Of a DNA stretch of 64,000 bases, positions 41,448 through 52,473 are shown in pieces (position 1 is the stretch's first letter; the number at the start of each line of letters is the position of its first letter). The DNA lies in the NCBI GenBank assembly GCA_030220185.1, contig JASPKZ010005705.1:362501-426500 (forward strand), written 5' to 3'. Made by a program: the position numbers and the translations under genes. The notes beneath the pieces were generated by a model, which made no database searches, had not been told where the DNA came from, and saw only the letters and a list, made by a program, of their open reading frames with translations. The DNA is from Diploptera punctata (Eukaryota; Arthropoda; Insecta; Blattodea; Blaberidae).

Positions 41448-42875
41448 CATAAGTAATGCCTCGAGTGGTTTCCAATTTATCTAGAGGATTTGGAAATCAA
41501 GAGTGGCATTTGTTACGACTATTTAACGAATGAAATTAATATGTTTACTCACAAATCATTATTTAAATATAGTGATGAAAACATTTATATATTTAATGAA
41601 AACGGCGATGTTTGAAAACAAATGAGAAATGTTTGGTATCGCAATTAGAGAGACTCTCCGAAGGGCGTTCTAAATAAATCGGTATCTTGATGGTATCTCT
41701 TCATAGGTGGCGGGTCGAGGGATATACATATATAGGAATTCATGAGGTGAAGTCAGGACTCCTAGTAAGAATTCATGTTACTTATGCTCTACATAAAGGA
41801 AAGTCAATGACACGGGTTACAAATAGTTTAATAAAACTAGGAATAAAATGTTAGCAAGACGATATACGAATTTATGTAAGAACATGTCAACCATTACTGA
41901 ACTCCTTTTAACATAGTATTAAATAAATATCAAAAGTATAAGATAGAATATTGGATTTAGATGCAACATTTACTAATACTTTTAGTTCAAGAGAGAGAGA
42001 TAAATCTTAAGTTTATTATAATTAAATATTCCTGAAAATGAAACAAAACTCTACTTACGTAGACTGCCCCGCAGGATGGTTGACGTGTCGCCGGGACGCA
42101 GCCCGGGACCTCACTGTCCCTAGCCCCTCTCTGGTTCAGTTTTTTGTAGTATTCTTCCAGCATATTCTCTTGAGTTGTTTTTAAAATTTCCTAATTTTTG
42201 TCGCAAGATAAACATATTATTTCAGGAAAAAGTTCGCTGTTATATAAATATATTTCTAAATCTTTCTAAATGAGTTGCTACAATTTGTTTGTACAGTAGA
42301 AGTTACAGGGTGACTTAAGATTTAATATGTCAATTATTTAAATAAACGATGTAAGATTAATCCGGTTAAACCCGTGTTTATCAATTTAAGCCCTATCACA
42401 ACAATCCCTATCACAACATTTGGTTATGTTTCATTTGTTCATCCATTGCAACTAGACCATATATTTATTGTCAAATAGGATCGCAATATTGTAAGAATGC
42501 ACCCTAGTGGGGAAAAAATTAAACACATTAAACTGTAAATTATAACCAACAATATAGGCATTAACTATTTTTTTAGTAAACAACTCAGTAAAATCTTTAT
42601 TTAAAAGCACAATTATTGAACACACAATTATCAAATGTGTAGTTCGAAGGAATCTGTTCATTATTTGCTATATTCAACGTATCTGTTGGAGAGTCAGTCA
42701 CTGCAAAAATAATGCTCTGATCTATTCAGAATATTAAAAAGTAGGAGCTTTGTTTATTTTCGTAAACAGAATTCGATAAATATCGAGGTGAAACACTACT
42801 GTAATTGGTTGTATCAAAATTCATTGATATCTGATTGGTCATTGACTCCCATTTGGGACATGAGTTAAATAGTCA
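41448..42875 (-). mobile_element. TH element copy 6, interrupted
   Basis: The left part 41448-41637 (TATCATAAGTAATGCCTCGA, GGCGATGTTTGAAAACAAAT) and the right part 42419-42875 (CATTTGTTCATCCATTGCAA, GAATGCACCCTAGTGGGGA, GGGACATGAGTTAAATAGTC) form one copy split by a 781-bp insert. Confidence 0.85.
41638..42418. mobile_element. unclassified 781-bp insertion with 6-bp target duplication
   Basis: TTTGGT occurs at 41632-41637 and 42419-42424, while uninterrupted TH copies have it once. The insert starts ATCGCAATTAGAG and ends CTATCACAACA. It contains an AATAAA-rich middle and one GC-rich block (GTCGCCGGGACGCAGCCCGG, 42090). No ORF. A solo LTR is possible but the ends are not TG...CA. Confidence 0.65.
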
Positions 42876-43111
42876 CTCCTAATTGTCCATTCTTCATTTT
42901 CCATTTTCGGTCCTTATATACATTTTAATATGTTTCTTATCAATGCTGAAATTCGCCTCTCATATTTGATTAGCATACTGTATGAGAGCTCAATTTTATT
43001 TTGTTCAATTTTTTTAGAGATCTTAGATTTTACTAGTGGGTAGGTGAGTTAAGAGTAAATAACAGTAATCGAAATTCATCTTAATCACACAACGCCTTTT
43101 TTGACAGAATA
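42876..43111. other. no gene or element recognised
   Basis: AT-rich DNA between TH copy 6 and a LINE-A fragment. Confidence 0.45.
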
Positions 43112-43358
43112 ATTCACTGCCACTATCGAACCAGGTCATCTATGGTCACGCGCACATATGCTTTCCATACAATAATTTCCCAAACTAATGATTTTCAATC
43201 ATTTGCTGGATAATTCTCCTCCTTCAAAGTATTGTTAACATTGTTATTCATCTTATCCTTGGGCTTCCTACTAGGCGCTTTCCCTCTGGTATTCCCACTA
43301 GAAGTTTCCATGCCCTCTTTCATTCTCTATTAGTGCCACATATCCTGCCTATCATCTC
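43112..43358 (-). repeat. LINE-A 3' end, decayed
   Basis: CACTGCCACTATCGAACCAG, TAGGCGCTTTCCCTCTGGTA and CCACATATCCTGCCTATCAT follow the LINE-A order on the minus strand, with many substitutions. Confidence 0.7.
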
Positions 43359-43432
43359 GACAGGCTGATCCTACCAGAAAGTGAAGTATAGACGCATCTG
43401 GAAAGCTCCCTGCCTCAGGAATCCCTTATAAC

Positions 43433-44149
43433 TACTGATGAAACGGATAGCTGTTTGGCCGGATACAGGATATCCGGTCAATCTTGAAGTCGGGTAGTCG
43501 AAAAATCGGATATTCGGCGGCCGATTGGTGCAACGTAACGAGAGATCTCGCGTAGGAAGTGCAAGAACGATCGGGAGGACTCGGGTGAATTCGGGTCTTT
43601 TCGTTCATGAGCGAAGCTAGCAAATATTTAATTGACTTATTTAATTGACTTATTTAATTGATTGCAAACACGATAATTTGAGTTTATTAAAAAAGGTTGA
43701 GATCATTATAAAAGTATTTTATAAGTAATTCTAAAAAGATTTAGCGACCAAAAATGACATCGGTAAAGAAAATATCGCCAATTATAGGAATATTTCCATA
43801 TGAACAGTGACGATCCAAAGTTTGTTTGTTTACCAAATAAAAGTAATTTTTTTTAAATTACTGCATGAATTGATCAATCTATTTATCAATTAAATGTTAT
43901 TGTTAGGTAAGTAGGTGTAGGTATCTACCTATGTCGAATTCCTCGAAAAAATCTTAGGAGGTAGCTACATAATATGAAAAAATATGATTCAAGAATATTT
44001 TCTTAACGTTATTGGTGTACATTTTATAAGCTTTTATATAAAACATAGTTTTTAATCCGGTATCCGGATACTAGCTTATTATCCAGTATCCGATCGGATA
44101 GTAAATTCAAGACGAATAGGACGGATACCGGATATCCGTTTCATCACTA
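43433..44149. mobile_element. hAT-type element, second family
   Basis: The ends TACTGATGAAACGGATA and TATCCGTTTCATCACTA are inverted repeats of the hAT type. The flanks CTTATAAC (43425-43432) and CTTACAAC (44150-44157) are an 8-bp target duplication with one change. Palindromic GGATATCC words are repeated near both ends, as expected of subterminal transposase-binding sites. At 717 bp it has no transposase. Confidence 0.85.
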
Positions 44150-44157
44150 CTTACAAC

Positions 44158-44619
44158 CTTAGAAGCCATCTAGCACTAACTTGCCCATTTTCTCACCCTA
44201 ACTTACCTACTAATGTAGGTGGACTCTTGGGATAGAATCCTCTTATATGTATGTGAGCAAACATGTTGACAAATAATCTAGCGGGAACATGTGTTATCAC
44301 ATTGGTCAACATGACGCTAAAAGTCACTTTTTCTCCGATCTACAATTCACAGGTGGACGGTAGCATAGAATAGCTATGTTCGTCGATTTTGAAGTCGTCT
44401 GAAGTGTCTGTTTCCCCAATCATGGGTGATTTTGTGAGAGATCATCAGTTGTCTTAGATTTGGTTTCATCACTCTTTTCTTCTCTCTTTTACCCATTTGA
44501 CTACATCCTGCATTCCACATTTATTTCTGATCTCCACATTGCTATAGCATTTGCTTCATCATTACACAGCGTAAGGTACATATATTAATTGGTGTTTTTC
44601 GTATAATTGATCATATTTA

Positions 44620-44678
<59 letters not shown>

Positions 44679-44692
44679 GTATTGTTATTATT
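44158..44692. other. no gene seen; (TTA)n at 44621-44692
   Basis: Unclassified DNA, ending in a 72-bp TTA run with two substitutions. Confidence 0.6.
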
Positions 44693-44778
44693 ATAATCGT
44701 ATAAAATGTTGTTTGTACATGAAATTTACATTACAACATTTAATATATATTTAACTCTTTATACTCGTAATTATTATA

Positions 44779-44964
44779 GGTCCACCGAAGTGGTCTCGAG
44801 GTAGAGTCTTGCCTTGTCAAGCAGTGGGCCCAGCTTCCATCCCCGGTCGGGACAGTTTCCTGGGTGAGGTTTTTATCGGGATTTTTCCTCACTTGTAAGA
44901 CAGATGTCAGGAAAACTTTAAGGCCCAAACGGTACCCGAAATCATATAGCCATCGCAATCATCA
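44779..44964 (+). repeat. SINE A, 3'-truncated
   Basis: GTCCACCGAAGTGGTCTCGA head, decayed B box (CTTCCATCCCCGG), body to GGCCCAAACGGTACCCGAAA. It breaks off after CATCGCAATCATCATCAG into SINE D. Confidence 0.85.
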
Positions 44965-44966
44965 TC

Positions 44967-45158
44967 AGATATTCATCTTAGGTTAAGCTTAGGGACTCTC
45001 CTGGCGCACCATTATCATCATCACCCATCATATAATCGGGGCAACGTAACCCCGCCTTCCAGGCGCCCCAACCTCAGAAGTGGGTTACAATTACGCCAAT
45101 GCCAGGAGAGAACACCAGAAATGTCCAAATGGACAAACCTGGGGCATTAAAAAATTAG
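44967..45158 (+). repeat. SINE D body, no head
   Basis: GACTCTCCTGGCGCACCATT, CGGGGCAACGTAACCCCGCC, GCGCCCCAACCTCAGAAGTG and CAGGAGAGAACACCAGAAAT, the SINE D order on the plus strand, joined directly to SINE A. Confidence 0.8.
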
Positions 45159-45161
45159 TGT

Positions 45162-45463
45162 AAGTAAAGTGATCCCACAACAGACCTCAGGAGGCCTTTG
45201 GGGTAGTAGGAGGTTAAGGCTCCCACTTTTTCTAGACAATCGGCACTTGATGTCAGCCGGGTTGTCAGGCCTGCGTGACGGCCGCCTTTACCCCAGAACA
45301 AGCGTCTGGTACTCATTTCCGTTAGAGGCTGAGTCGACCCCAGGGCCATAGTGCCGCCAGAGGGTTTGGGTCAGTTTAAAAATCCTGACCCCAACGGGAC
45401 TTGAACCCTCGACCCTCCGGCTTGTAGCTCAGTGCCTTAACCACTACGCTACGGCGTGCCCCC
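45162..45463 (-). repeat. SINE C, full length
   Basis: The minus-strand head has ACGCCGTAGCGTAGTGGTTA (A box) and the B box GGTTCAAGTCCC, then GTCAGGATTTTTAAACTGAC and, further, GGCGGCCGTCACGCAGG. The tail ends CACTTTACTT. TAGTGTA on both sides may be the target duplication. Confidence 0.88.
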
Positions 45464-45571
45464 GTCTAGTGTATATATATAATCTATGCTGTTAAATGTA
45501 CATTTGTATTTTGTGCCGGTTGAGTGGAAGAGAAGGCCTTGTGGCCTCAACTCTGCCACAATAAATAAAAC

Positions 45572-45572
45572 A

Positions 45573-45644
<72 letters not shown>
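45572..45644. repeat. (TTA)n microsatellite
   Basis: TTA run ending where the LINE-B coding sequence begins. Confidence 0.95.
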
Positions 45645-45645
<1 letters not shown>

Positions 45646-45972
45646 GTTATGGAGCAGAATTTTGGCCATTAACAACAAAAACAAATAAATATATTTTGGC
45701 AACGGAAATGGATTTTATACGAAGGGCAGCAAGAATTTCAAGAAGAGATGAAATTATAAACTCAATTATAAGGGAGAAAATGAAGATCGAAGACACTATT
45801 TTAGATTATATTAAAACTCAGCAATTAAGGTGGTACGGATATGCCCAGCGAATGGAAGAGGATCGGCTACCAAAACGTGTTTTGGAATGGAGACCTGAGG
45901 GAAGACGAGGCAGAGGAAGACCTTAAACATCCTGGAATCAGGGAATACATTTATACATGATAGAGAAACATC
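45643..45972 (+). pseudogene. LINE-B ORF2 C-terminus, interrupted by a mariner element
   Basis: Frame: YGAEFWPLTTKTNKYILATE, MDFIRRAARISRRDEIINSI, IREKMKIEDTILDYIKTQQL, RWYGYAQRMEEDRLPKRVLE, WRPEGRRGRGRP then a stop, with recognisable sequence (TSWNQGIHLYM) to 45972. The rest of the tail (RRLDRPTKLAIRN-like and GGATAGACCGACAAAATTGG) continues at 47066-47165 beyond the mariner insertion. The layout is the same as the 27466 copy: thumb, RRAAR..R...., WYG..QRMEEDR, GRR.RGRP. 5'-truncated at the TTA run. Confidence 0.82.
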
Positions 45973-45974
45973 TA

Positions 45975-47063
45975 CAAGGTGTCCCAAAATTATACCTACA
46001 AACTTTGGGAGCTGATAGATATCGATATTTTAAACACTTTTTGTTAAGGAAGGTTTTTTGCTGCTGTGCTTCGTTTAAGCGCTAGACGCATTAATGTCAT
46101 TACTGCCTCCCACCCAGTTGGTTTAGATACGTAAATTACATCTGTGTACACCAAACCTCAGTTAATGTGACCTCTGAAATGTAGCATGGAGATTTTCGAA
46201 GGCCCAAACATGTGAATTCCGACTGTTAAATAACTGCTCACGTGTGAAACATGCTTGATCTGTGAACATGACATGGGATGCAAACAGTACATCGTTTTCA
46301 ATTTTGTCCAGATACCATTGACAAAATTGCTGTCGCAGAGGATAGTCTTGAGGCATCATTGCGTGGACCTTTTCAAGGTGTATAGGGTGCAACAACATTT
46401 CCTGCAGAATTCTTCCCACAGTGCTACGACTTAGGTGCAATTGTCGTGCGATGGCGCGAGTACTAGCTGCAGCATTGTTCTCAATGCACCACAACACATC
46501 TTCCTCATTCTCAGGAGTCCGTACAAAACATGGCCGTCTTTGACCTTCTGCTCGTCTATCCAAGGAGCCTCTTTCACATAGTCTACGTTCAATGCTGGCA
46601 AATGTAGTGTGATGAGGAACTCTTCAGTTTCGGAACTGTTCTTGGTAAAGCCTTACAGCCGCACGACCCGAACCAGCTTTTCTATACACCAACAGCATGT
46701 CCGTCATCTCACTCCACGTGTACCTTTCCATGTTGTAAATGAACTAGTATGCAGCAGGCGACCCAGCAAACTAACGCACAATGTCAAGGAAACACAACGA
46801 CGAGCTCAGGAAGTAAACATGTATTCTAAACGAATTGAAGCGTATTTGTTTTGTTTCTTTCGTGTTTTTCCTTTAAAAGATACACACTGTACACAAATGT
46901 AATTTACATATCTAAACCAAATGAGTGGGAGGCAGTAATTACATTAACTCGTCCAGCGCTTAAACGAAGCACCGCAGCAAAAATCCTACTTTAACAAAAA
47001 GTGTTTAAAATAATGTTATCTATCAGCTCCCACAGTTTGTCGGTCTAATTTTTGGGCGCCCTG
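45975..47063 (-). mobile_element. mariner-like element with long inverted repeats
   Basis: The ends CAAGGTGTCCCAAAATTATA and (inverted) CTAATTTTTGGGCGCCCTG are flanked by TA on both sides (45973-45974, 47064-47065). The inverted homology extends about 170 bp, e.g. AAACACTTTTTGTTAA, GCTTCGTTTAAGCGCT, GGAGGCAGTAAT. At 1089 bp the element has lost part of its transposase. Confidence 0.9.
46162..46731 (-). pseudogene. mariner-like transposase, N-terminal part
   Basis: From a start at 46731 the minus frame reads MERYTWSEMTDMLLVYRKAG, SGRAAVRLYQEQFRN, a TGA stop, then in the same frame RVPHHTTFASIERRLCERGS and RPCFVRTPENEEDVLWCIEN. Next come STRAIARQLHLSRSTVGRIL (second HTH) and VMFTDQACFTREQLFNSRNS (first catalytic Asp region), ending HVWAFENLHATFQRSH. 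This is the N-terminal two-thirds of the DUF4817-associated transposase. The second and third catalytic acidic residues are deleted. There is a single in-frame stop. It resembles 14440 (N-terminus) and 17130 (C-terminus) in type but not closely enough to be one element. Confidence 0.85.
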
Positions 47064-47065
47064 TA

Positions 47066-47165
47066 TTACCAGGAGATTGGATAGACCGACAAAATTGGCT
47101 ATTAGGAATCGGACGATGTCAAATACATTAATCAACCGATGATCTATCCATCAATGTTCCTCTGT
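47066..47165 (+). repeat. LINE-B 3' end, continuation of 45643
   Basis: GATTGGATAGACCGACAAAA and GGCTATTAGGAATCGGACGA match the end of the minus-strand LINE-B at 27170. It resumes immediately after the mariner TA. Confidence 0.75.
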
Positions 47166-47731
47166 CATATAAACTGTACGCTTCTTAATGTAGTACTCAT
47201 TTCTCTTATCGTTAGACGCTCAGTTGTTTTTAATTCTGCTCTAGTTTTTGTAGAATAAGTTCTCTATAAAAGTCAATTATTATATACACGAGTATAGAGG
47301 AATGTGAAGATGTACGTTATAGAGTATTTTACTTTTACCCTACTCAATTTGTGGGATAGAAAGATAATTTTTCAACATTTTCAAGAAAGGAAAGGAAATG
47401 AGTGAAGTTAACGGTTGACATTTTCATTGCTGAGGGAATCAGCAATTCCCACCACTCATTATTATAAGTAACATTAACAGTTGGTATTTCTCTTTGTACC
47501 TCATAGATGGCAGGAGTAACAGAATATTAGAGATAACGTAATCTGTGAGTAAGCATTTTAAAATATCCACTCGATATTTTCCATTCAGGTTCAAAGTCGT
47601 TATCTTCACGCTCCAACGGTCTATCAGTAAACTTTCATCCATCTCCCAAAGTTAAAATTAACTTCAGTTCCTTCAGAAATTTGATTTTACAGGTTTTAAT
47701 GTGCTCTCCTCATCAAATTGGTAAATTCGTA

Positions 47732-47789
<58 letters not shown>
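47166..47789. other. no gene seen; (TAA)n at 47735-47789
   Basis: Unclassified DNA with a TAA run at its right end. Confidence 0.55.
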
Positions 47790-47791
<2 letters not shown>

Positions 47792-47869
47792 TTAATTTAT
47801 TTATAAACAGGTTTACAATGTAATAAAACAGACTTACCAGGTAAAAACTTCTATAATTAACATCTTCAT

Positions 47870-47990
47870 GTGTCCAAAGCTTTTTAAATTGTTATCTTAT
47901 TTCTCCATTCTTTTCTATTTTTCCATTCCAATTCTTCCAGACCTAACTCCCTCATACCTCTTCTTATATCATCCATTTAAATCTAGGTCC
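47870..47990 (-). repeat. LINE tail scrap, decayed
   Basis: The C/T-rich plus strand is the complement of the GRR.RGRP-like coding tail (CCATTCTTTTCTATTTTTCC, TTCCAGACCTAACTCCCTCA). Weak. Confidence 0.3.
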
Positions 47991-48169
47991 TACCATGTGA
48001 GGGCCTCTTGCCAGGGTTACGGTGAAGACCTCAACGGCAAATACAGCGGAGAAGGAGTCCTTCAACACAGTGTACCTGGAGGAAGAGGCAACTGTACATC
48101 TACTGCCTTGTACGGAGTAGATTGACGTTGGTTCGTTAAATGCTACAGGAAGAACACCACGAACAAAAA

Positions 48170-48345
48170 TCATCTGGTCCTCCAGGTTGGGGGTTGATGC
48201 ATTAGGCCAACTCCCTATTCATCATTAAAACAAGTAATTGCTAAAAAGTCCAAAGTATCAAAGCCGGAAGGATTTAATTATAAAAGACTCAAGCTAAGAA
48301 AATAATTATTTTGGGTACATGGAACGTTCAATCTAAATTTACCTC
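48170..48345 (+). repeat. LINE 5' region with endonuclease start motif
   Basis: CTGGTCCTCCAGGTTGGGGG then AAGTCCAAAGTATCAAAGCC and an in-frame-looking LGTWNVQ (TTGGGTACATGGAACGTTCA). The last matches the conserved 'IGTWNV' start of the APE-type endonuclease of non-LTR retrotransposons. Truncated soon after. Confidence 0.5.
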
Positions 48346-49754
48346 TCCTTGAATTGGTTGCTGATCTTCGCCAGAAATCCACTTCTATCGCGTATAATTT
48401 AGCTATTTTTCTTGCTTCCAAATTCCATAAATATTAGTCATATGTTATTTTTCTTAACAATTGTAAGCAAACGTTTTTGTTTCTATTGTGATATCAAGAT
48501 TAATATAATAGCAGGTGCAATTGTTCATGCAACTTCAATTAATTGCCCTTCAAGGAGGAATCGATTATTAAAATCATTTATAATTAATATAATCATTATC
48601 ATCCCATAAAAATGTGATGTTACTGTTTTATCTTTACCAATTCTTCAATTGACGTTATCTTCATAATTCCCATTCTCACAAGAGAACTGTCAACTATTTC
48701 ATGCCGCAATCTACGTTGAAATTTCTTCTAGATAAACGTTGTGATGTACCAAGCCCGTGTCAAAAAAAAAAATAATAACTGCAAAGCACAGAAATCGAAG
48801 CCATAATCCAGCAATCCCCTCTACGTAGCAGATGGATTTCCCTGCTTTGATAAAAGCGAAGCGGAGTGGAGTGAGGCGGGACCCGGCACGGACGGCAGGT
48901 AGTGAAGGTTATCCAATCTACCAATTCAGCAGTTGCATTACTTTTATTTATAAAGCATGAGAGTAGAAAAATGGTATTAAATGCGACTAAGATTACTCAA
49001 GCACCATTTTATCTATGAGTATATAATTAATTTTCTATTCTCCGTTATATCTGCCATTTTGAACTACTTATAATTACACAGTTTTGAATTTATGATAACA
49101 CAAAATTTCACTTTACGACACAAATTCCCTTTCTCTGAAGGTGAGAATAGGGACTTCAATACTTAAGATTGTAACTGTTGAGCATATCTTGATGCGTATG
49201 TGATTTATTAATTTGTGTTTGGGAGCACTTAGGAATGCTATTTCAGGTACACGACCCATAGTGTGTTAACCACTGTTAATCTTTATATGAGTTTAGTGTA
49301 GGAACAATGGGCGTCTGGCTTTAAACAAGATAATAAACACAGCGAAACATTTAAAATTTACGATACATACGCGGTTACATACTGGATAGAGTTCAAGTTT
49401 ACAGTCATAAAAAAATGTTACGATCTCCGCCGCATTGAACTGAGGTTAAAAATGATTTAAATTCAACCGCAAGCAATTCAAAACTGTAGTAATCTGAAAA
49501 TTCACTAATAACATACTTCTTTCCAAGTAGGAAATATGCATTACTCCCAAAACATCAACTAACTATTTATGAATGTACATATTTTCTTGTATACTTCAGA
49601 AAACAGAATAAACTGTAACTCGGCATCTGTGTTCTCACTTAAACAGAAAGATTCAGAACATTTGAGCCATAGTCAGGAATTACGTTTTCAGTTATTAATT
49701 GGTATTCAACTCCATTCCTCACTACACAGAATTTGGACATCAATGATACTTACA
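48346..49754. other. no gene or element recognised
   Basis: AT-rich DNA. One GC-richer patch at about 48855-48905 (GCGGAGTGGAGTGAGGCGGG). No repeat partner was found in the window. Confidence 0.5.
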
Positions 49755-49960
49755 GACCTATTTTCTTCTTCTTCTTCTTCTTTCATCCAACGAAGGCAAG
49801 GTGACTGTTCATCTTCAATGTATTACCTCAATTGTATCTTTCTATCTTTTCCTCGGGTGTCCAATATTTATTTTCCCAGTTGGGAATTTATCCCTAGCTA
49901 CTTTAACTATTCTGTCGTTTGACATTCTGTTTATATGTTCATTCCATTATTTCCTTCTAT
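49755..49960 (-). repeat. LINE C-terminal fragment, decayed
   Basis: The complement encodes LINE-type words for 'RMSNDRIVKVARDKFPTGKI' and 'RHPRKR', followed by a (GAA)n-like block at 49761-49783. Confidence 0.45.
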
Positions 49961-50429
49961 TGTTATTCCATCGTTTCCCAACATGTAGTTCGCGAACCCC
50001 CAGGGGGTTTGCAAAATATTTCAAGGGGTGCACCAACACTTCTCCGTAATGGCGGAGTCAACAATTTTTGATTCCACATTAAAGATAAATGAAATAGGGC
50101 AGCTTCTTGAAATTTCCACTGATATTCAATTACAGGAAAGTTACAAATCTTTGTCATTAATTGGTTTTTGGTTAAGTTTAAAAGAGTTCCAGTTTAGCAA
50201 ATAAAGCCATGATGGCTTTATTACCCTTTTCATCCAATAATTTATGCGAAAAGCCTTTTATTCATATAGCTATTTAAAAAGTATATAGGCTACAGAAACA
50301 GACTTTGTGCTGAAAGCGATTTGAGACTTTATTTAACTTTTGTGGTTCCTGACTTCAAAGCTCTGTGCCATGGAAAGCAGATGCAACCATTTCACTGAAT
50401 TCCAAGGAAGAAGTGAGTAATTAAAATTA

Positions 50430-51534
50430 CTATTTAACTCATGCCTCAAATGGGAGTCAGTGCCCAATCACGTTTCAATGATTTTGATTTACAACCAATC
50501 ACAGCTGTGTTTCATCTCGATTTTATCAACTTGATTTTATCATATTAAAGAAAGTTCCTCCTAGGTCAGAGCATCATTTTGCAGTGACTGACTCTCTAAG
50601 AAATACGTTGAATATAACAATTTATATATTAAGATGTAAGAAACTTAGAATGTAAGTGGCTCTCAGATTGTATATATAAAGTAAAGTGATCCCACAACAG
50701 GCCCGGAGGCCCTTGGGGTAGTAGGAGGTTAAAGCTCCCACTTTTTCTAGACAATCGGCACTTTATGTCAGCCGGGTTATCAGCCCTGCGTGATGGCCGC
50801 CTTTACCCCCAGAACATGCGTCTGGTACTCATTTCCGTTAGAGGCTGAGTCGATCCCAGGGCCATAGTGCCGCCAGAAGGTTTGGGTCAGTTTAAAAATC
50901 CTGACCCCAACGGGACTTGAACCCTCGACCCTCCGGCTTGTAGCTCAGTGCCTTAACCACTACGCTACGGCGTGCCCCCAGATTGTATATATAGTGCACG
51001 AATATAACCAGATACTGCTTGCGGGATATAATAGAAAAACATTTGTAGCAATTAATTATACCACAAAAGAAAACACTGTTTGAACTTTCTTAAACGTATT
51101 ATTTGCCAGGTATTTACGTTCCAGAAAAATATAATTGACACATTTACATCATAGGAAATTATTTAATAACGTATAATGTTGATTATAAACAGTTTGAAGT
51201 TTTTCATTTTTTTCTCCACTAGGGTGCATCCTTACAATATTGCGATCCTTTGGCAATAAATAATATGAACTGGTTCCAGTGATGAACAAATTAAACATAA
51301 TAAACGTTTATCATTTGTTTTCAAACATCGCCGTTTACATTAAATATATAAATATTTTAAAATAACTATATTTAAATAATGATTTGTGAGTAAACAGCTT
51401 AATTTTATTCGTTAAATAGTCCTAACATATGTCATTCTTGATTTCCAAATTGTCTAGATAAATTCACTCGTCATTTCGTGACATCGTAAATTTATCGATA
51501 ATTTGGAAATCACTCGTGGCATTACTTATGAAAA
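50430..51534 (+). mobile_element. TH element copy 7
   Basis: ACTATTTAACTCATGCCTCA to GGCATTACTTATGA, with the terminal hairpin complete (TTGATTTCCAAATTGTCTAG against TTTATCGATAATTTGGAAAT). SINE C is inserted at 50679-50979. Confidence 0.85.
50679..50979 (-). repeat. SINE C with perfect 14-bp target duplication
   Basis: AGATTGTATATATA is at 50665-50678 and 50980-50993, exactly flanking a SINE C with its head (minus) GGGGGCACGCCGTAGCGTAG and B box GGTTCAAGTCCC. This fixes the ends of the family. Confidence 0.95.
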
Positions 51535-51759
51535 GTTGTATTTATAATTGCAACTAGGCCTACATGTGTAACTTTTAAGCCGTAATTAGAGTAACTTCAG
51601 ATTTTAAACGTTAAGGGTTAAGTTGATTTAAGGTTATTAAACCTTATGCTTCGAATTAAATGTTAGGCCCATGCATGTCTACTATATATATATATATTAA
51701 AACTCATATTGTTGGTAAGGGGTTCGCGAGTCGAAAAAAGCTGGGAACCGTTGGTTATC

Positions 51760-51975
51760 CAATTTAAAATGCGTTCTATTTGTAAACTTTCTCTTATCTT
51801 GTTTCTTATAATGTGATTTCTTAGTGGTATGTTTTCTACTGTTCGCAGAACTTTCATTTCACATGCCTCCAATAGGCATCGAGTATCACTTGTTTCTGGT
51901 CTAGTTTCTGTTGTATATATACAAAGTAGTCTGATTACCGATTTATATATTTTAGTTTTAGCATCTTTTCTTACA
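51760..51975 (-). pseudogene. LINE ORF2 C-terminal fragment
   Basis: Minus frame: KTKIYKSVIRLLCIYTTETR, PETSDTRCLLEACEMKVLRT and LRNHIIRNKIRESLQIERIL. This is the layout thumb - 'E...MK.LR.....R..R.RN..IR' of LINE ORF2. Short and cut at the hAT boundary. Confidence 0.65.
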
Positions 51976-52061
51976 TATTTACTTATATTATGATTTTGTA
52001 AAACTACAATCTGATTTTATGCAAGGTCATCAGCTAATAGTCAGCGTTTTTCACTACATTT

Positions 52062-52345
52062 CATGATGTTCCGTGTTTGATTCCCGGTCAGACCAAAGGA
52101 ATTTTTCCTTAAAGGGAATAATTCCTATGGTTGCCCATTGTCTGGAATTTAGATTGAATTTAGGTTAATGACTCTCCTGGCGCTTCATTAAGATTTATCA
52201 CCCAATAATATAATCGGGGTAATGTAACTCCGCGTTCCAGGTGTCCCAACCTAAGAAATGGATTACAATTCCTCCAATGTCAGGGGAGAAAGCCATAAAT
52301 GCCATAAAAGACAACCTGGTGGCATTGGACAAAAAAAAACTATGT
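52062..52345 (+). repeat. SINE D
   Basis: GTTTGATTCCCGGTCAGACC (B-box end of the head), GGAATAATTCCTATGGTTGC, GACTCTCCTGGCGCTTCATT and GTGTCCCAACCTAAGAAATG in SINE D order. The first part of the head is decayed. Confidence 0.75.
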
Positions 52346-52473
52346 TTAAGGGGTATACGTGTCGTCACTTCACTGTCATCGGGGACAGTCTACAGAATCA
52401 AAAAATGTCCATACAACATCTGGTCAAAATTTAATAGTTTTCTCAGAAAAAAAAGTTAATGTTTTATTTGCTA

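Larger units (their letters stand above)
49970..51752. mobile_element. hAT-type element (family of 5740), with nested insertions
   Basis: Left end CATCGTTTCCCAACATGTAG, right end AGCTGGGAACCGTTGG. Inner words CTTCTCCGTAATGGCGG, TTAAGCCGTAATTAGAGTAA and GCCCATGCATGTCTACT match the 5740 copy. GTTATTCCA and GTTATCCA flank it (one-base difference). TH copy 7, which itself carries a SINE C, is inserted in the middle. Confidence 0.78.

Noticed and set aside
47964..48173. Opposing ORFs at 47868-48173 as a small gene
   Set aside because: They overlap LINE 5' region sequence shared with 28110 and 19304, and have no start context or motif.
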